Source of the DNA: Botryotinia globosa
Taxonomy: Eukaryota; Ascomycota; Leotiomycetes; Helotiales; Sclerotiniaceae
Direction: 5' to 3'
Assembly (NCBI GenBank): GCA_014898425.1
Contig: RCSZ01000003.1
Span: forward strand, 3,038,001 to 3,102,000
DNA length: 64,000 bases
Program-made: the position numbers and the translations under genes
Notes under the pieces: generated by a model
What the model was told of the DNA's origin: nothing
Seen by the model: only the letters and a program-made list of their open reading frames with translations
Databases searched by the model: none
Part shown: piece by piece, positions 36,709 to 46,620 of the stretch
How the letters are laid out: every line of letters begins with the position of its first letter
Numbering within the stretch: the first letter of the stretch is position 1

Positions 36709-37914
36709 ATGTCCCAGCAAAAGCGGCCAGACCAAGGGGATGCCACTCATTCGCGCGCCCACGTCCGTAACGCGGTGGCACTGATTACGCAGGGCCCTGC
36801 AGCCTATACAGACCTTGACAATATACAAAATATACAGAATCCACTTCCTCGAGCAGTTTTCACTACACGCGATCGAGATGACAATCCGGGTAAGGACTGG
36901 GAAATTGTGCGATTTCCTCGTCGCGCGGATGTGAAATTTTGGGTAACAATTAATGGGGCAAATGGACACGGTGAACAAATTACCGAAAGACAACAGACCC
37001 AGCAAAAAAATTGGCAAATACAGGTCGGCGAGAAATACACAGGTGACCAATGGCCCATATTAAAGGATAATATCCAAAAAAGCGACGAGGCTCCTACCGC
37101 GTGGCAAGACCCGAACTTTATGGCATGGTTTGAAGAAACAAAGAACAAGATAATCACTGATATTCTCGCCTCTAAAAGTAATAGTTCTACTACTTCTCAT
37201 AGTGGTGGTAGTACTTACACCATGGAAAGTCAATACCCGGGTAGTGTTCAATATCAAAGAGGGGAAGATTCTAATAATAGTAGTAGTACTTACACCGCAG
37301 GAAGTCAGTACCCGGGTAGTGTTCAATATCAAAGAGAAAAAGATTCTAATAATAATAGTGATACTTACACTATGGGAAGTCAATACCCGGGTAGTGTTCA
37401 ATATCAAAGAGGGGAAGATTCTAATAATAGTGGTGGTACTTACACCGCAGGAAGTCAGTACTCGGGTGGTGATCAGTATCAAGGTGGAGAAGGTTCTAAT
37501 AGTGGTGGTGGTACTTACACCGCGGGAAGTCAGTACTTGGGTGGTGTTCAGTATCAAGGTGGAGAAGGTTCTAATAGTGGTGGTGGTACTTATACCGCGG
37601 GAAGTCAGTACTCGGGTGGTGATCAGTATCAAGGTGGGGGAGGTTCTAATAGTGGTGGTGGTACTTATACCGCGGGAAGTCAGTACTCGGGTGGTGATCA
37701 GTATCAAGGTGGGGGAGGTTCTAATAGTGGTGGTGGTACTTACACCGCGGGAAGTCAGTACTTGGGTGGTGATCATTATCAAGGTGGGGAAGGTTCTAAT
37801 AGTGGTGGTGCTCAGTATCCCTCAAGTGGTGGTGCTCAGTATCCCTCAAGTGGTACTTCTGGTCGTGGTGCTGGCTATAGCGGTCGTCATCACCATCGTA
37901 AAGACCCATATTAG
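36709..37914 (+). CDS. Orphan protein with N-terminal domain plus 25-residue repeat array, 401 aa
   Basis: I do not recognise a named family. Residues 1-160 form a charged, soluble-looking domain with no signal peptide or membrane segment; it contains VKFWVTINGANGHGEQITER, then QQTQQKNWQI and GDQWPILKDNIQ. The same pattern (WVT-N, QIT, Q..W, QWP) appears in the next gene (38848-39234), so the two are paralogues. Residues ~165-365 are eight tandem 25-residue units, GGTYTAGSQYSGGDQYQGGE plus GSNSG (75 bp each), followed by two AQYPSSGG units and a His/Arg-rich tail (GRHHHRKDPY). Gly, Ser, Gln and Tyr dominate, suggesting a disordered, low-complexity tail. The first three units (QYPGSVQYQRG) differ from the last five, showing outward expansion. 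No intron is needed. Upstream and downstream DNA is also shared with the paralogue. Confidence 0.75.
   Translation: MSQQKRPDQGDATHSRAHVRNAVALITQGPAAYTDLDNIQNIQNPLPRAVFTTRDRDDNPGKDWEIVRFPRRADVKFWVTINGANGHGEQITERQQTQQKNWQIQVGEKYTGDQWPILKDNIQKSDEAPTAWQDPNFMAWFEETKNKIITDILASKSNSSTTSHSGGSTYTMESQYPGSVQYQRGEDSNNSSSTYTAGSQYPGSVQYQREKDSNNNSDTYTMGSQYPGSVQYQRGEDSNNSGGTYTAGSQYSGGDQYQGGEGSNSGGGTYTAGSQYLGGVQYQGGEGSNSGGGTYTAGSQYSGGDQYQGGGGSNSGGGTYTAGSQYSGGDQYQGGGGSNSGGGTYTAGSQYLGGDHYQGGEGSNSGGAQYPSSGGAQYPSSGTSGRGAGYSGRHHHRKDPY
37204..37800 (+). repeat. 75-bp coding minisatellite, eight units
   Basis: The units keep a 75-bp phase, a multiple of three, so several other frames stay open across the array on both strands. 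The 3' units (37433 onward) are almost identical; the 5' three have diverged. Array length is probably polymorphic between strains. Confidence 0.9.
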
Positions 37915-38847
37915 TCAGCGGGTGGTGCTTTATATGCACAGCACGAAATCTCCTCGGCAGCTACGCTATGCGTCGTTCACATTATTTTCCATGTTCTTGA
38001 GTCTCAGCAGGATAGAATATGAAAATAGACTTGTATGCTTGCGGAGGAGTCGGGGAGTTCTGGAGCAATCGGAGTTCCGTAGAGAGGAATGAAAAGGGGT
38101 ATTCGAATTAGGCGATTTGCGACCGTTACACTCATTGTATTTAAACATCATTGGTTTTTGGGCATTCTTTGTGCTAGCTTTACCTTTATAGCTTCTAATA
38201 TTACGGGTTTGCTCTATGTCTGCATTTTTGATGTTTCATTGTGATTTATATGCGAAGCTCCCAATACTTTTCTGACCATTTAGCTTTTATTCAACCCATT
38301 CATTCAATCAAATCATCTGACTCACAAACTTTGTGCTACCGAAAACCGTTTCCTATCCCAATTCTTTACAAACTCGAGTGCTCGAGTCATTATCTTCCTA
38401 AACCATGCGATTCGAAGGACTCATAGTATAGCATAACTCATATATTCAGCATCAAAATGACTATTAAATAGTGATTCATTTTAAAGATTGATACCTTAAA
38501 AGCCTTATCAATTGTACTCAAATAGACCAGCTTTTCTTCTTGGTTTTCTCTTTTCCTTTTCTCTTTATCAACCAACAACATCTCGACCACGAAACCCAAA
38601 ACATACCTTTGATCAACAAAAATACATTTCTCCCACTCCGAACACAAAATTTCTCGCCAATATCCTGCTTCTATCAACTTCTTCATCCACATCTACACAA
38701 ATAAAATCCTCTCTGCACATATCTCCACGTATCACACACCATCTCCATCTCAATCAAAGGTAAGCAGCATCAACCCCTCGCACACATCACAATAGCAATC
38801 TTGAGATTCTAACAAAACGAATATTTAGCTGGAAAAAATCGAAAAAC
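37915..38847. other. Spacer between orphan paralogues: 3' flank, promoter, 5'-UTR intron
   Basis: 38105-38140 carries GGCGATTTGCGACCGTTACA, which recurs after the second gene at ~39412. 38450-38700 matches 36210-36420 upstream of the first gene (GTGATTCATT, GATTGATACCTT, TTCGCCAATATCC). A likely 5'-UTR intron runs 38760-38828 with donor GTAAGC, branch-like CTAAC (38809-38813) and acceptor TTTAG, ending 19 bp before the ATG. Confidence 0.55.
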
Positions 38848-39234
38848 ATGGCCACTATGACAAAAGAAACATTTCCCACTGGAAATCCAGCTCAATGGTG
38901 GGACAAGCAGTCTGTCGAGCAAGACGGCAAAAGCTACTGGGTCACCGTCAACACTTATTACAGCGTCAACAGACAAATCACCACCGAGGAACAAAAAGCT
39001 CAGCGAGACTGGCAAAGAAGAGCACCGGAACAAATCATGAGTGAAAGTACCAAGGGAGTTCAAAACCAGTGGCCAACTATCCACGACAAAGTCGAGGTCA
39101 ACAATGGTGTCGGATCTGAGAGATTCAGGAACTGGGTGAGCTGGTCCAGTAATATCTGGAAACAAATAGACGAGGATCGAAGAGGCCTCGCCCAGTCTCA
39201 GAGCGCCGTTATCAGCTCTTCCAGAGGCCATTAG
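38848..39234 (+). CDS. Orphan protein, short paralogue of the repeat protein, 128 aa
   Basis: A compact charged protein with many Trp (WWDK, YWVTVN, QRDWQRR, NQWPTIHDKV, RNWVSWSSNIWKQ) and no signal peptide, membrane span or cysteine. Relative to the 401-aa gene it keeps the WVT-N, QIT, Q..W and QWP pattern and the following helix, but lacks the repeat tail and ends SSRGH. It probably represents the ancestral domain-only form. It stands ~930 bp behind its paralogue in the same orientation. The two share blocks before and after the coding part, so this is a tandem segmental duplication rather than a domain shuffle. Function is unknown. Confidence 0.72.
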   Translation: MATMTKETFPTGNPAQWWDKQSVEQDGKSYWVTVNTYYSVNRQITTEEQKAQRDWQRRAPEQIMSESTKGVQNQWPTIHDKVEVNNGVGSERFRNWVSWSSNIWKQIDEDRRGLAQSQSAVISSSRGH

Positions 39235-39746
39235 ACGACTCGTATCTTGCATATTTTCTCACGTTAACAACATAAGATTTCATTCATATGTGCACCATGC
39301 GCAATTCACACTCGTTATCTTTTTCATTTTTGGGTTTTGAGAAAGCAGTGAAGGGGTAATGTGGGATATGAAATTTCACAGACGGAAGTAATGGACAGGA
39401 GGGAGAAAATAGGCGATTGGCGACCGTTACACTCATTATATCTACATAGGCATATCAATAGCTTCGCGTGTCCTAGCTCATAATATTAAGATTTTGCCAT
39501 ACATGCATTTTTGTACCTTGTGCCTGTGTAATTCATATATCAAACGACTTGTCTCTATTTTTACCTAAACCCTTCCCCGCTTTAAGTCTATAGACCGCAC
39601 CCCTATTTCCTTATTGAATTGTAACGCTACACGTGTGTTTACTCAGAGTCAAGAAAACAAAAGTGAATAACTATCCATTCATACCAAACTTAACGCCAAG
39701 CAGTATCACATTTTCTTTTCACAACTTCTAATCAACACTCGCAAAA
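39235..39746. other. 3' intergenic region of the orphan gene and the minus-strand glycosyltransferase-like gene
   Basis: Contains the repeated 3' block (GGCGATTGGCGACCGTTACA near 39412). No gene is seen. Confidence 0.5.
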
Positions 39747-41084
39747 TCAAGGCCACAAACAAGCTGCGTATTCAGGATGCGCACCCGGCTTCCCAAACAC
39801 CGTACTTAGCTTATCACTTAACAACTTCGGTCCATCAAAGTAGTCTTTCTCATTCTCCAAGAATTGATGTCTCTGCAACGCAATATTCCACGCAAAACTC
39901 GAATGGCCTATTCCGACAAAGTTCGAGCTTTTCGTCAAAACGAGAAAATCGACTATCGCTTGTTGATCCCACGATAATTTGCTCAATGATTCCCTATCTT
40001 TGGCATCGAGTAGCATCCATTTGGTGGCGACATTGTATGCAGCTGCGTCTCGCGAGAACTGCGCGGTTTCGGTTTCGTTGCCGGATGCTACATAAATCAG
40101 GGTGAGGTTTGTAGAGGCTAATTCCTTCAGGTATTGTATTGATTGGAATTCATAACGTTGATAAAACCAATCCTCAGCCGGCCAAGATTTTGTAGCATCT
40201 ATTTCTGTCCTGAGATGTGCACCGAAAAATGTATCAGAGAGGTACGGCTGCGAAAGATCTCCAGACATGTTGTATGTGGATAGCATATTCTGCAAAACAG
40301 TAGTAGCAAGAATCCTCAAGTTTTTGCTAAACTTCAATATCCCACCAAAAGAGAGTGCGAATTCCTCCCCGTCAGAATGTATCGGATATTGCAGATACGA
40401 TCTCCCAAGCTCAATCGTTATCGGCATATTCATTGTCCGATTCGTCGCGAAATAATAGTATCCATCCAACCACCCCTCAAACAATTCTCTCCACTTGTCT
40501 GGATGTTCTATGCCCATTTTCGGAATTGGAGGTGAGAATAGACTTTCTGGCAATAGTGTGATAGGACCTCTTCCCTCGTTTGAACTTGGAACGTCATCTA
40601 TGTATGGATAAATGTCCATTTGCGGACAAGAATACCTGAGCGATTCGACAAAATGAAAATAGTCAAACATATAGGCCATACCAACTCTTTCACCCGTCCG
40701 AATCTGCGATATATCGTCCGGATTTCGAAGACTGATTCGAGGAATCACTAGACCGGCACCCGCGGATATTGCATACCGTACACAATTCAGTATCGAGTTT
40801 CGTATGTCCCCAACTCCGCCGATGGAATTATCGCATGTGAATATAACCTTGTCTGGATTCCATTCCGTCTTCTCGCATAAAGCTCGAAGTGATGCAGAAT
40901 CGAGGCGAAGGAAATTGAAAACATCTTCAGTTACTTTGGAAGAACGAAGCTTTGAAGTTTTCTCCAGGATGATATGGATTGGGGAATCATAAGAACCGAC
41001 AAAGAAGATATAGAAGCAAATTGGGAAGATAAGAAGAATGGTTAGATAGGGATATCTATTGATGCATCTTGCAGCTCCTCGCAT
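39747..41084 (-). CDS. Type II membrane protein, O-fucosyltransferase-like fungal family, 445 aa
   Basis: The start was set at the first in-frame ATG (41084); the frame is open a little further but only with a TTG. A short basic N-terminus is followed by one membrane span (about residues 12-30, LTILLIFPICFYIFFVG), then a luminal domain with several N-glycosylation sequons. Conserved-looking blocks are FTCDNSIGGVGDIRNSILNC, RYAISAGAGLVIPRI, FDYFHFVESLRYSCP, FFGAHLRTEID and FVGIGHSSFAWNIAL. The G-GN/IRNSI-NCVRYA block and the HLRTE block recall GDP-fucose O-fucosyltransferase-like proteins common in fungi. Golgi location and sugar transfer are inferred from topology and these motifs; substrate is unknown. 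No intron. Confidence 0.7.
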   Translation of the reverse strand: MRGAARCINRYPYLTILLIFPICFYIFFVGSYDSPIHIILEKTSKLRSSKVTEDVFNFLRLDSASLRALCEKTEWNPDKVIFTCDNSIGGVGDIRNSILNCVRYAISAGAGLVIPRISLRNPDDISQIRTGERVGMAYMFDYFHFVESLRYSCPQMDIYPYIDDVPSSNEGRGPITLLPESLFSPPIPKMGIEHPDKWRELFEGWLDGYYYFATNRTMNMPITIELGRSYLQYPIHSDGEEFALSFGGILKFSKNLRILATTVLQNMLSTYNMSGDLSQPYLSDTFFGAHLRTEIDATKSWPAEDWFYQRYEFQSIQYLKELASTNLTLIYVASGNETETAQFSRDAAAYNVATKWMLLDAKDRESLSKLSWDQQAIVDFLVLTKSSNFVGIGHSSFAWNIALQRHQFLENEKDYFDGPKLLSDKLSTVFGKPGAHPEYAACLWP

Positions 41085-41460
41085 GATTGCAACGTCTGTG
41101 GAACACTTGATGAATAAAGATGGATTAAGAGGAAGACAGAGGATCCTCAATCACTTTAATGTTTTGGAACACCATGCGTCACTTCCAATCCCCTACTTCA
41201 ATGAGGTTCTTGATGAAGTCGTTCCTTCCCCATATCGACTATAGATACCGAACAAGATCGAAATAGTACGGATCGGGAAAGAAGCTTGTACCTTTGTTCA
41301 TGACAGAGGCAGCCGCATGGAAAATATATCGTAGAATGTTCGATGGGGATTTGAGTCACTTGATAGATTGACCATTGCATGGTTCGGAAACTCGCACTTC
41401 GAGTAATGTGATCTGAGTTATCAATGTCTAGCGGGTCAATAAAGCTGTGATTGAAAATAC
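41085..41460. other. Promoter side of the glycosyltransferase-like gene
   Basis: No gene is seen. Ordinary composition up to the AT-rich repeat that starts at 41461. Confidence 0.4.
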
Positions 41461-42566
41461 TTAGGGCTCATTCGAATCAATCTGTTTTTAATATTAAATT
41501 TAATATTATATTTATTATAATATTATATTATTATATTATTATATAGTTAAATAATTATATCTCTTATCAAATTGATTTATAATAGAATAGAATAGAATGA
41601 AATCAAATAAAGGCATATAAAAAAATAATTAAATTTGATTGATTGTACTTTCTTTTTATTGAATAAAATAATTCCATAAGATTCGATTTAAATCGATCTT
41701 ATTTATAAATATAGAATATACTAGAATTTCATTATGAACTATATAAATCTAGGATATTTGTGAAAATCCATAATAAGTCTACTAAATCACTTATTAATAT
41801 CTTACTAATTAAGAGATATATTAATAACTAATATATATATAATATGATTTCATATTATAATATTATATTATTATATAGTTATTTCATTATATCTCTTATT
41901 AAATTGATTTATAATGGAATAAAATGAAATGGAATCAAATAGAAGTATATAGAAGAATGATTAAATTTGATTGGTTGTACTTTCTTTTTATTGAATAAAA
42001 TAATTCTATGAGATTCGATTTAAATCGATTTTATTTCTAAGCATAGAATATACTAGAATTTTATTATGAATTATATAAACCTGGGATATTCTTTAAAGAA
42101 AACCTAGAAAAAGTAAGCAATTTTATTTCAATTCAACCTAACTCTTATAAATTGATTTCAATTCAACTCTTATTATATATATTCGATTTGTCCCTAAGCC
42201 TAAAACTGACTAGATCTTCCACTATTATTATAATAATAATTATTCTTATTATTATAATATTTAACCTCCAATAATATTCTTCAAAGAAAACCTAGAAAAA
42301 GTAAGCAATTTTATTTCAATTCAACCTAACTCTTATAAATTGATTTCAATTCAACTCTTATTATATATTCGATTTGTCTCTAAAGCCTAAATTGACTAGA
42401 TTTTCCATTATTATTATAATATTTAACCTTCAATAATTATTATATAACTATATAATAATATGATTTTATAATATAAAATCATACTATATATATATTAATA
42501 ATTAAGATATCTCTTAATTAGTAAGATATTAATAAGTGATTTAATGGACTTATTATGGATTTTTAT
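41461..42566. repeat. Composite AT-rich repeat with direct and inverted copies
   Basis: Begins TTAGGGCTCATTCGAATC, resembling the TTA + GGGCTCGTTTGA end of the 14155 MITE, but no matching right end is seen. Inside, a ~330-bp offset direct repeat is present (41558... and 41889..., both starting ATATCTCTTATYAAATTG). A second direct repeat has a 188-bp period (42091 and 42279, CTTYAAAGAAAACCTAGAAA). 41770-41860 recurs inverted at 42475-42563 (AAAATCCATAATAAGTC against GACTTATTATGGATTTT). Probably nested, RIP-affected MITEs. Confidence 0.7.
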
Positions 42567-44013
42567 AGTTTTTCAACGGTTTCTGATGGCAAGCTATAAT
42601 CCACTGATAACTCCCCAACTATTTGGCATATGATAATGGTCCGAAAATCGCTTGTTTTAAAAGTCACCCAGATGGCTGGATTCAAGATACTAATGGTCTT
42701 TCCACCTTGGGTCCATGAGGCATGTTCTTGAGCAAACAGGCATTCTTCTTAACTGCAGCGCTATTTGCGCCTTGTGCAACGAATACACGTCTCGGACGAT
42801 ATACTTCAAGCCCTGTCAATATGGTGTTAACAGGATTTGAATGTTAGCGACCTTCCTTATTTATCAAGTACACTCGTTGGAGGAGATTCTATATGTGAAG
42901 TTCTGGCTCAATAATTTAACTAAGTACTGAATCCTGAGCGCATAGAACAACAATCGAATGACAAGTCAAAGCGGGTATGTCCCGTCCCATTAAGCACTCT
43001 GGCTATTACTCGCTGCTCATGTCCGACCTGTGCCTCAATCAACTCTTGGTGTGACTATCTTTGTGACGTAACAAACGGTCAGAGAGGCTGTCCTAGACCC
43101 ATGATATACAAGTGGTGGCGGTAGATATTCCGGATATTCTGGGGGACAGAGAAGTCGTTCATTAACATTAAGACGAACACTTTTTAGAATGTCCAGCGTA
43201 CGAGGGACAGATTACCGAAATAGTAAATCTATCGAATGTTGCAGCTCCTCATTCGATGTTATCTCTGATGATGTGATAATTAATCAAGTCGATCCAGATA
43301 GCGACCCTTTCAGATGCATACAATTCCCATACATGAAATACATGATATATATATCCACCAACTGAGCTTCAGCTAATGCTTCAGCATTATGCCTACTTAC
43401 CCTCTAGCTTGGATCGGCTGGAATTCTCATTGGGTAATCTCCTATCGGTACCGATTATTCATTACAATTTTGCAAGAGCATCGCGACGCAGCCCTCCACC
43501 ACCTCATCAACACCCAAAACTTTCTTCTTGAGAAGGCCTTTCTAGTAGTTTCATCGGCGAACATTTTGTCGGAATGTCAGATGGGAGGAGGTAAGGGATA
43601 AAGGATTATTATTCAATCTAGGGTTAGGGGTAGAACATAAACATTATTGCGCAAGTGGAGAACCTAAATAGGTATTTTTGGACTTGAGTAAGATTCATTT
43701 AGATCTCAGAGTTTTTCCCAAGGATTAACTCCTTTCCAGTCAGAGAGACTTTTGGCTCCGTTATCCTTTTCCTTCATCAAATCCCCCAATCAAAATCCCC
43801 TCTCAGTGAACCATTCTTCCCTCCGCAATTCCTCCCCAATGAGACTCATCGTATTGCATGTGCCAAGATCAATGGCCATTTATCAAAGGTGGAGCCATGG
43901 ACTGCTCTGGAGTCTTGTAAGGTGTAAAATAGAAATTTACAATCATTGAAACGTGTTTGGCGGGTATCAATTTCCACTATTTGACCGAACAAATATTAGC
44001 ATAAAGTTAAATT
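42567..44013. other. Gene-free region
   Basis: Short open frames (43389-43601 and 43752-43949) show no domain. Nothing is supported. Confidence 0.4.
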
Positions 44014-44931
44014 TTAAAAACATCTAGAAACCCAAGAATTAATACTTACTAGAACAACCAACACAAAACAAAGTGTAAGAAGCATAACGGGCATAAGAAT
44101 GCAAGCATATTTCGAAACGTCGGAGGCTAAAGTACAAATTGCTTGGAGACTCTCGTGGATCGAAATCGGCTGGATGAATTTGGATACAATAATACCAATT
44201 GCTTGGAGACTTTCATGGATCGAAATCGATTGGATGAACTTGGATATAATAGTTTCAATTGCTTGGAGACTTTTGAAGATCAAAAACGGCTGGATGAATT
44301 TGGATACAATAGTATCAATTACTTGGAGACTCTCGGGGATCGAAATCGGCTGGATGAACTTGGATACAATAGTACCAATTGCTTGGAGACTCTCAGGGAT
44401 CGAAAACGGCTGGATGAACTTGGATACAATAGTACCAATTGCTTGAAGACTCTTGGGGATTGAAAACGGTTGAATAAACTTGGATACAATAGTACCAATT
44501 GCTTGGAGACTCTCGGGGATCGAAATCGGCTGGATGAACTTGGATACAATAGTACCAATTGCGGCGATGATTTTGAGTACGATACAAATAGCAATATAAA
44601 CTCCAAGGAATGATAACATTGGAAAAACGCTGAAGTCCCAAAATGAGGGTGGAATTCCGGGGATTTTTTGAAGGAAGTTCTCAAAATCGTCGCGAGTGGC
44701 ATTTTTCGACACCCTATCATAAAGTGTTTGTGAGACGTAAAGCCAGAATGCGGTCCAGTTTGAAATATTGGTATCAGCCATCTTGAAAGTGGAAATTGCG
44801 AGAATGATTTCGGGGAGAGGGAGATTTGTCAAGAAGTTGTTGAAGTTTTGGAAAAAAGCAAAGGGAAGGGCTTTTGTAAGCGTTTGGATCAAGAGGATAC
44901 CTGTCCATAACCTATTTATTGTCAACGCCAT
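44014..44931 (-). CDS. Membrane protein with seven 20-residue tandem repeats, 305 aa
   Basis: Not a family I recognise. Residues 1-30 are hydrophobic (signal peptide or anchor). A soluble segment follows, with a likely helix around NATRDDFENFLQKIPG, then a membrane span at ~104-122 (FLGVYIAICIVLKII). Next come seven units of AIGTIVSKFIQPISIPESLQ (about residues 122-262) and a C-terminal span (~272-297, CILMPVMLLTLCFVLVVLV). The repeat is amphipathic with a Pro near the middle. Units 1-4 are nearly identical and 5-7 have drifted (VIDTIVSKFIQPFLIFKSLQ, AIETIISKFIQSISIHESLQ). The 60-bp period keeps other frames open, but only this one has sensible membrane topology. No intron is needed. The repeats look recently expanded. 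Confidence 0.6.
   Translation of the reverse strand: MALTINRLWTGILLIQTLTKALPFAFFQNFNNFLTNLPLPEIILAISTFKMADTNISNWTAFWLYVSQTLYDRVSKNATRDDFENFLQKIPGIPPSFWDFSVFPMLSFLGVYIAICIVLKIIAAIGTIVSKFIQPISIPESLQAIGTIVSKFIQPFSIPKSLQAIGTIVSKFIQPFSIPESLQAIGTIVSKFIQPISIPESLQVIDTIVSKFIQPFLIFKSLQAIETIISKFIQSISIHESLQAIGIIVSKFIQPISIHESLQAICTLASDVSKYACILMPVMLLTLCFVLVVLVSINSWVSRCF
44145..44565 (-). repeat. 60-bp coding minisatellite, seven units
   Basis: Units begin (plus strand) TTGCTTGGAGACT and end with TGGATACAATAGTA. They differ at a few positions each, with the best-preserved units toward 44565. Confidence 0.9.
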
Positions 44932-45957
44932 AGTGAATTTCAGACAGGCTTTGCGAATATATCAATTCTGTTAATATCTTTGGAATGAATGAATTGTGTT
45001 GATGCCTATGGATGATTGAATGATGTTGACCGCTCTGGGTAATTGAATTATGTTGACAACTCTAGATGACTGAATTGTAATGTCAATTGTGTCAACTTCT
45101 TTTGTGCCTTCAGAAAGTTGGATGAGGAGTTCTAAAAGCTGAATAGTCGAAAAGCAATGTAGTATGGAGTGGACAAAGTAAGAAGTAGAAGAGTTGTGAC
45201 TTGTGTTAAGAAGTTGAAAGGAAGTTACTTTGGGGTCGAGAAGACTTTATCATTCTTAGAAGAGGCTCGAGCGCCCTTAAGAGAGTCCTTTGAAAGTCCA
45301 TGCTATTAATCCAACTAACTGGAACTACCTGATACATTCACTCTTCTGAGTTGGATTTGTCTGTATCCCAAGACTGATTGATTGATATGGGACTCTCAGG
45401 ATTGATACTCAATTTATCTCTTCTCGAGATTCCTTGGAATAGTAAACCTAGATTATTTTAATTTCCTTATACGATAATCATATTTATTATTATAGAGACT
45501 CATAGTATGATTCACTTAGTAGTATGAAGTCAGAGGAGGTGCATGGACGTAGCTAAATGACTTCAATTCAAGGGGCTGTATCACCCAAGCGAATGCGAAA
45601 GAGACTAGCACTTTCAATAGCCAATAAGAACAAGAAGAGAGGTTAATTCAGTATTAGACAGATAAGGTGGGGAATGATCGTGATTGGCAAAACGAATACT
45701 CTCCCCGTGATATGTATGATTGTTACCAGCATGATTTCAAGTCAAAGTAAAGTAGAAGCTAATTGAGGGACAGTGGCTAGTAATGTTGCAACAGTATACA
45801 CAAGCGGGAAAAGTGCGCTAAATGAGCGGAAGGAGAAGATATTTCCCAGGCGAGCGTTGAGGAGCGGATAGGGGATGAATTGAAGCGGTATGTCACATAA
45901 TCCTATCAATACTAGTGCAATCCCTCACGAGTTAAATCATTCCTTCAAATCACTCTT
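44932..45957. other. Intergenic, no supported gene
   Basis: Only short frames are seen. Ordinary composition with an AT-rich patch around 45440-45500. Confidence 0.4.
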
Positions 45958-46620
45958 TCCGAGAACAAGGCCGAAGAAATGCAAGAAGTCCCTTCGGACT
46001 GGCCCTCAACAGGCGAAATCGTTCTGTCAAAAGTTACGGCATCTTATGCACTTGACCAATCCCCTGCTCTTCAAAAATCAACCTCACTAACACCACCGGA
46101 GAAAAAATTGGAATTTACGGCCCTTCTGGTGCTGTACAATCATCCTTCGTAGCGCTAAAATCACCATTGATGGCATCAACTTACTGAAAACGCCCACAAT
46201 GTTCGCCGAGAGCGCTTAAACACGATCACTCAAGAACTAATCTTCATCAAAGTTACGATCCTCCAAAACCTTGCTACCTCTTCCCCGACCAAGGCCCAAG
46301 AAGATCTCGAAAAGCTCGGCCTTTGGACCCTCATCTCTATGCCGGCGGTCTCTATGTGTATATGGAAGTAGAGAGCTTGTTATCTTATGGACAACGGCAG
46401 ATTTTCTGTTTGGCAGAGCGATGCTTCCGCGGTCAAAGGTTATGATTATCGATGAGGCGACAGCAAATGTGGATGCAGGGACCCAGCAGGTGATGCAGAG
46501 GGCTATATAGGAGCATTTTGTTGGGTGTACAGTCATTGCTGTGGCGCATCGGTTAGATACTATAAGGGGTTTGGTGGGACATCGATCATGTGATCAAAGA
46601 GGGCACTGTATTAGCTAGCG
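45958..46620 (+). pseudogene. ABC-C (MRP-type) transporter relic: C-terminal nucleotide-binding domain
   Basis: Fragments of one NBD follow each other in the correct order but in different frames. ENKAEEMQEVPSDWPSTGEI opens near 45960, then VLSKVTASYALDQSPALQ. INLTNTTGEKIGIYGPSGA (Walker A region, with GKSS lost) is in another frame. ITIDGINLLKTP and VRRERLNTITQELIF follow, then ELLSYGQRQIFCLAER, RSKVMIIDEATANVD (Walker B, 46434-46478) and TVIAVAHRLDTI. Several frameshifts and stops intervene. The 'VPSDWPSTGEI...VTASY' lead and 'DEATANVD' are typical of ABC-C second NBDs. The upstream transmembrane half is absent, so this is a truncated, dead copy. Confidence 0.85.

Noticed and set aside
37060..37782. 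240-codon minus-strand open frame rich in Thr/Ile/Arg repeats
   Set aside because: It exists because the 75-bp array keeps all frames open; the plus-strand frame has the conserved paralogous domain.
37202..38092. 296-codon plus-strand frame rich in Val
   Set aside because: Shadow of the same array in another frame; it begins inside the repeats and runs past the real stop.
44099..44463. Plus-strand repeat frames opposite the 305-aa gene
   Set aside because: Opened by the 60-bp period; they lack flanking unique sequence, whereas the minus frame has membrane spans at both ends.
44145..44565. CRISPR-like regular array
   Set aside because: Units are contiguous 60-bp coding repeats without variable spacers, in a eukaryotic context.
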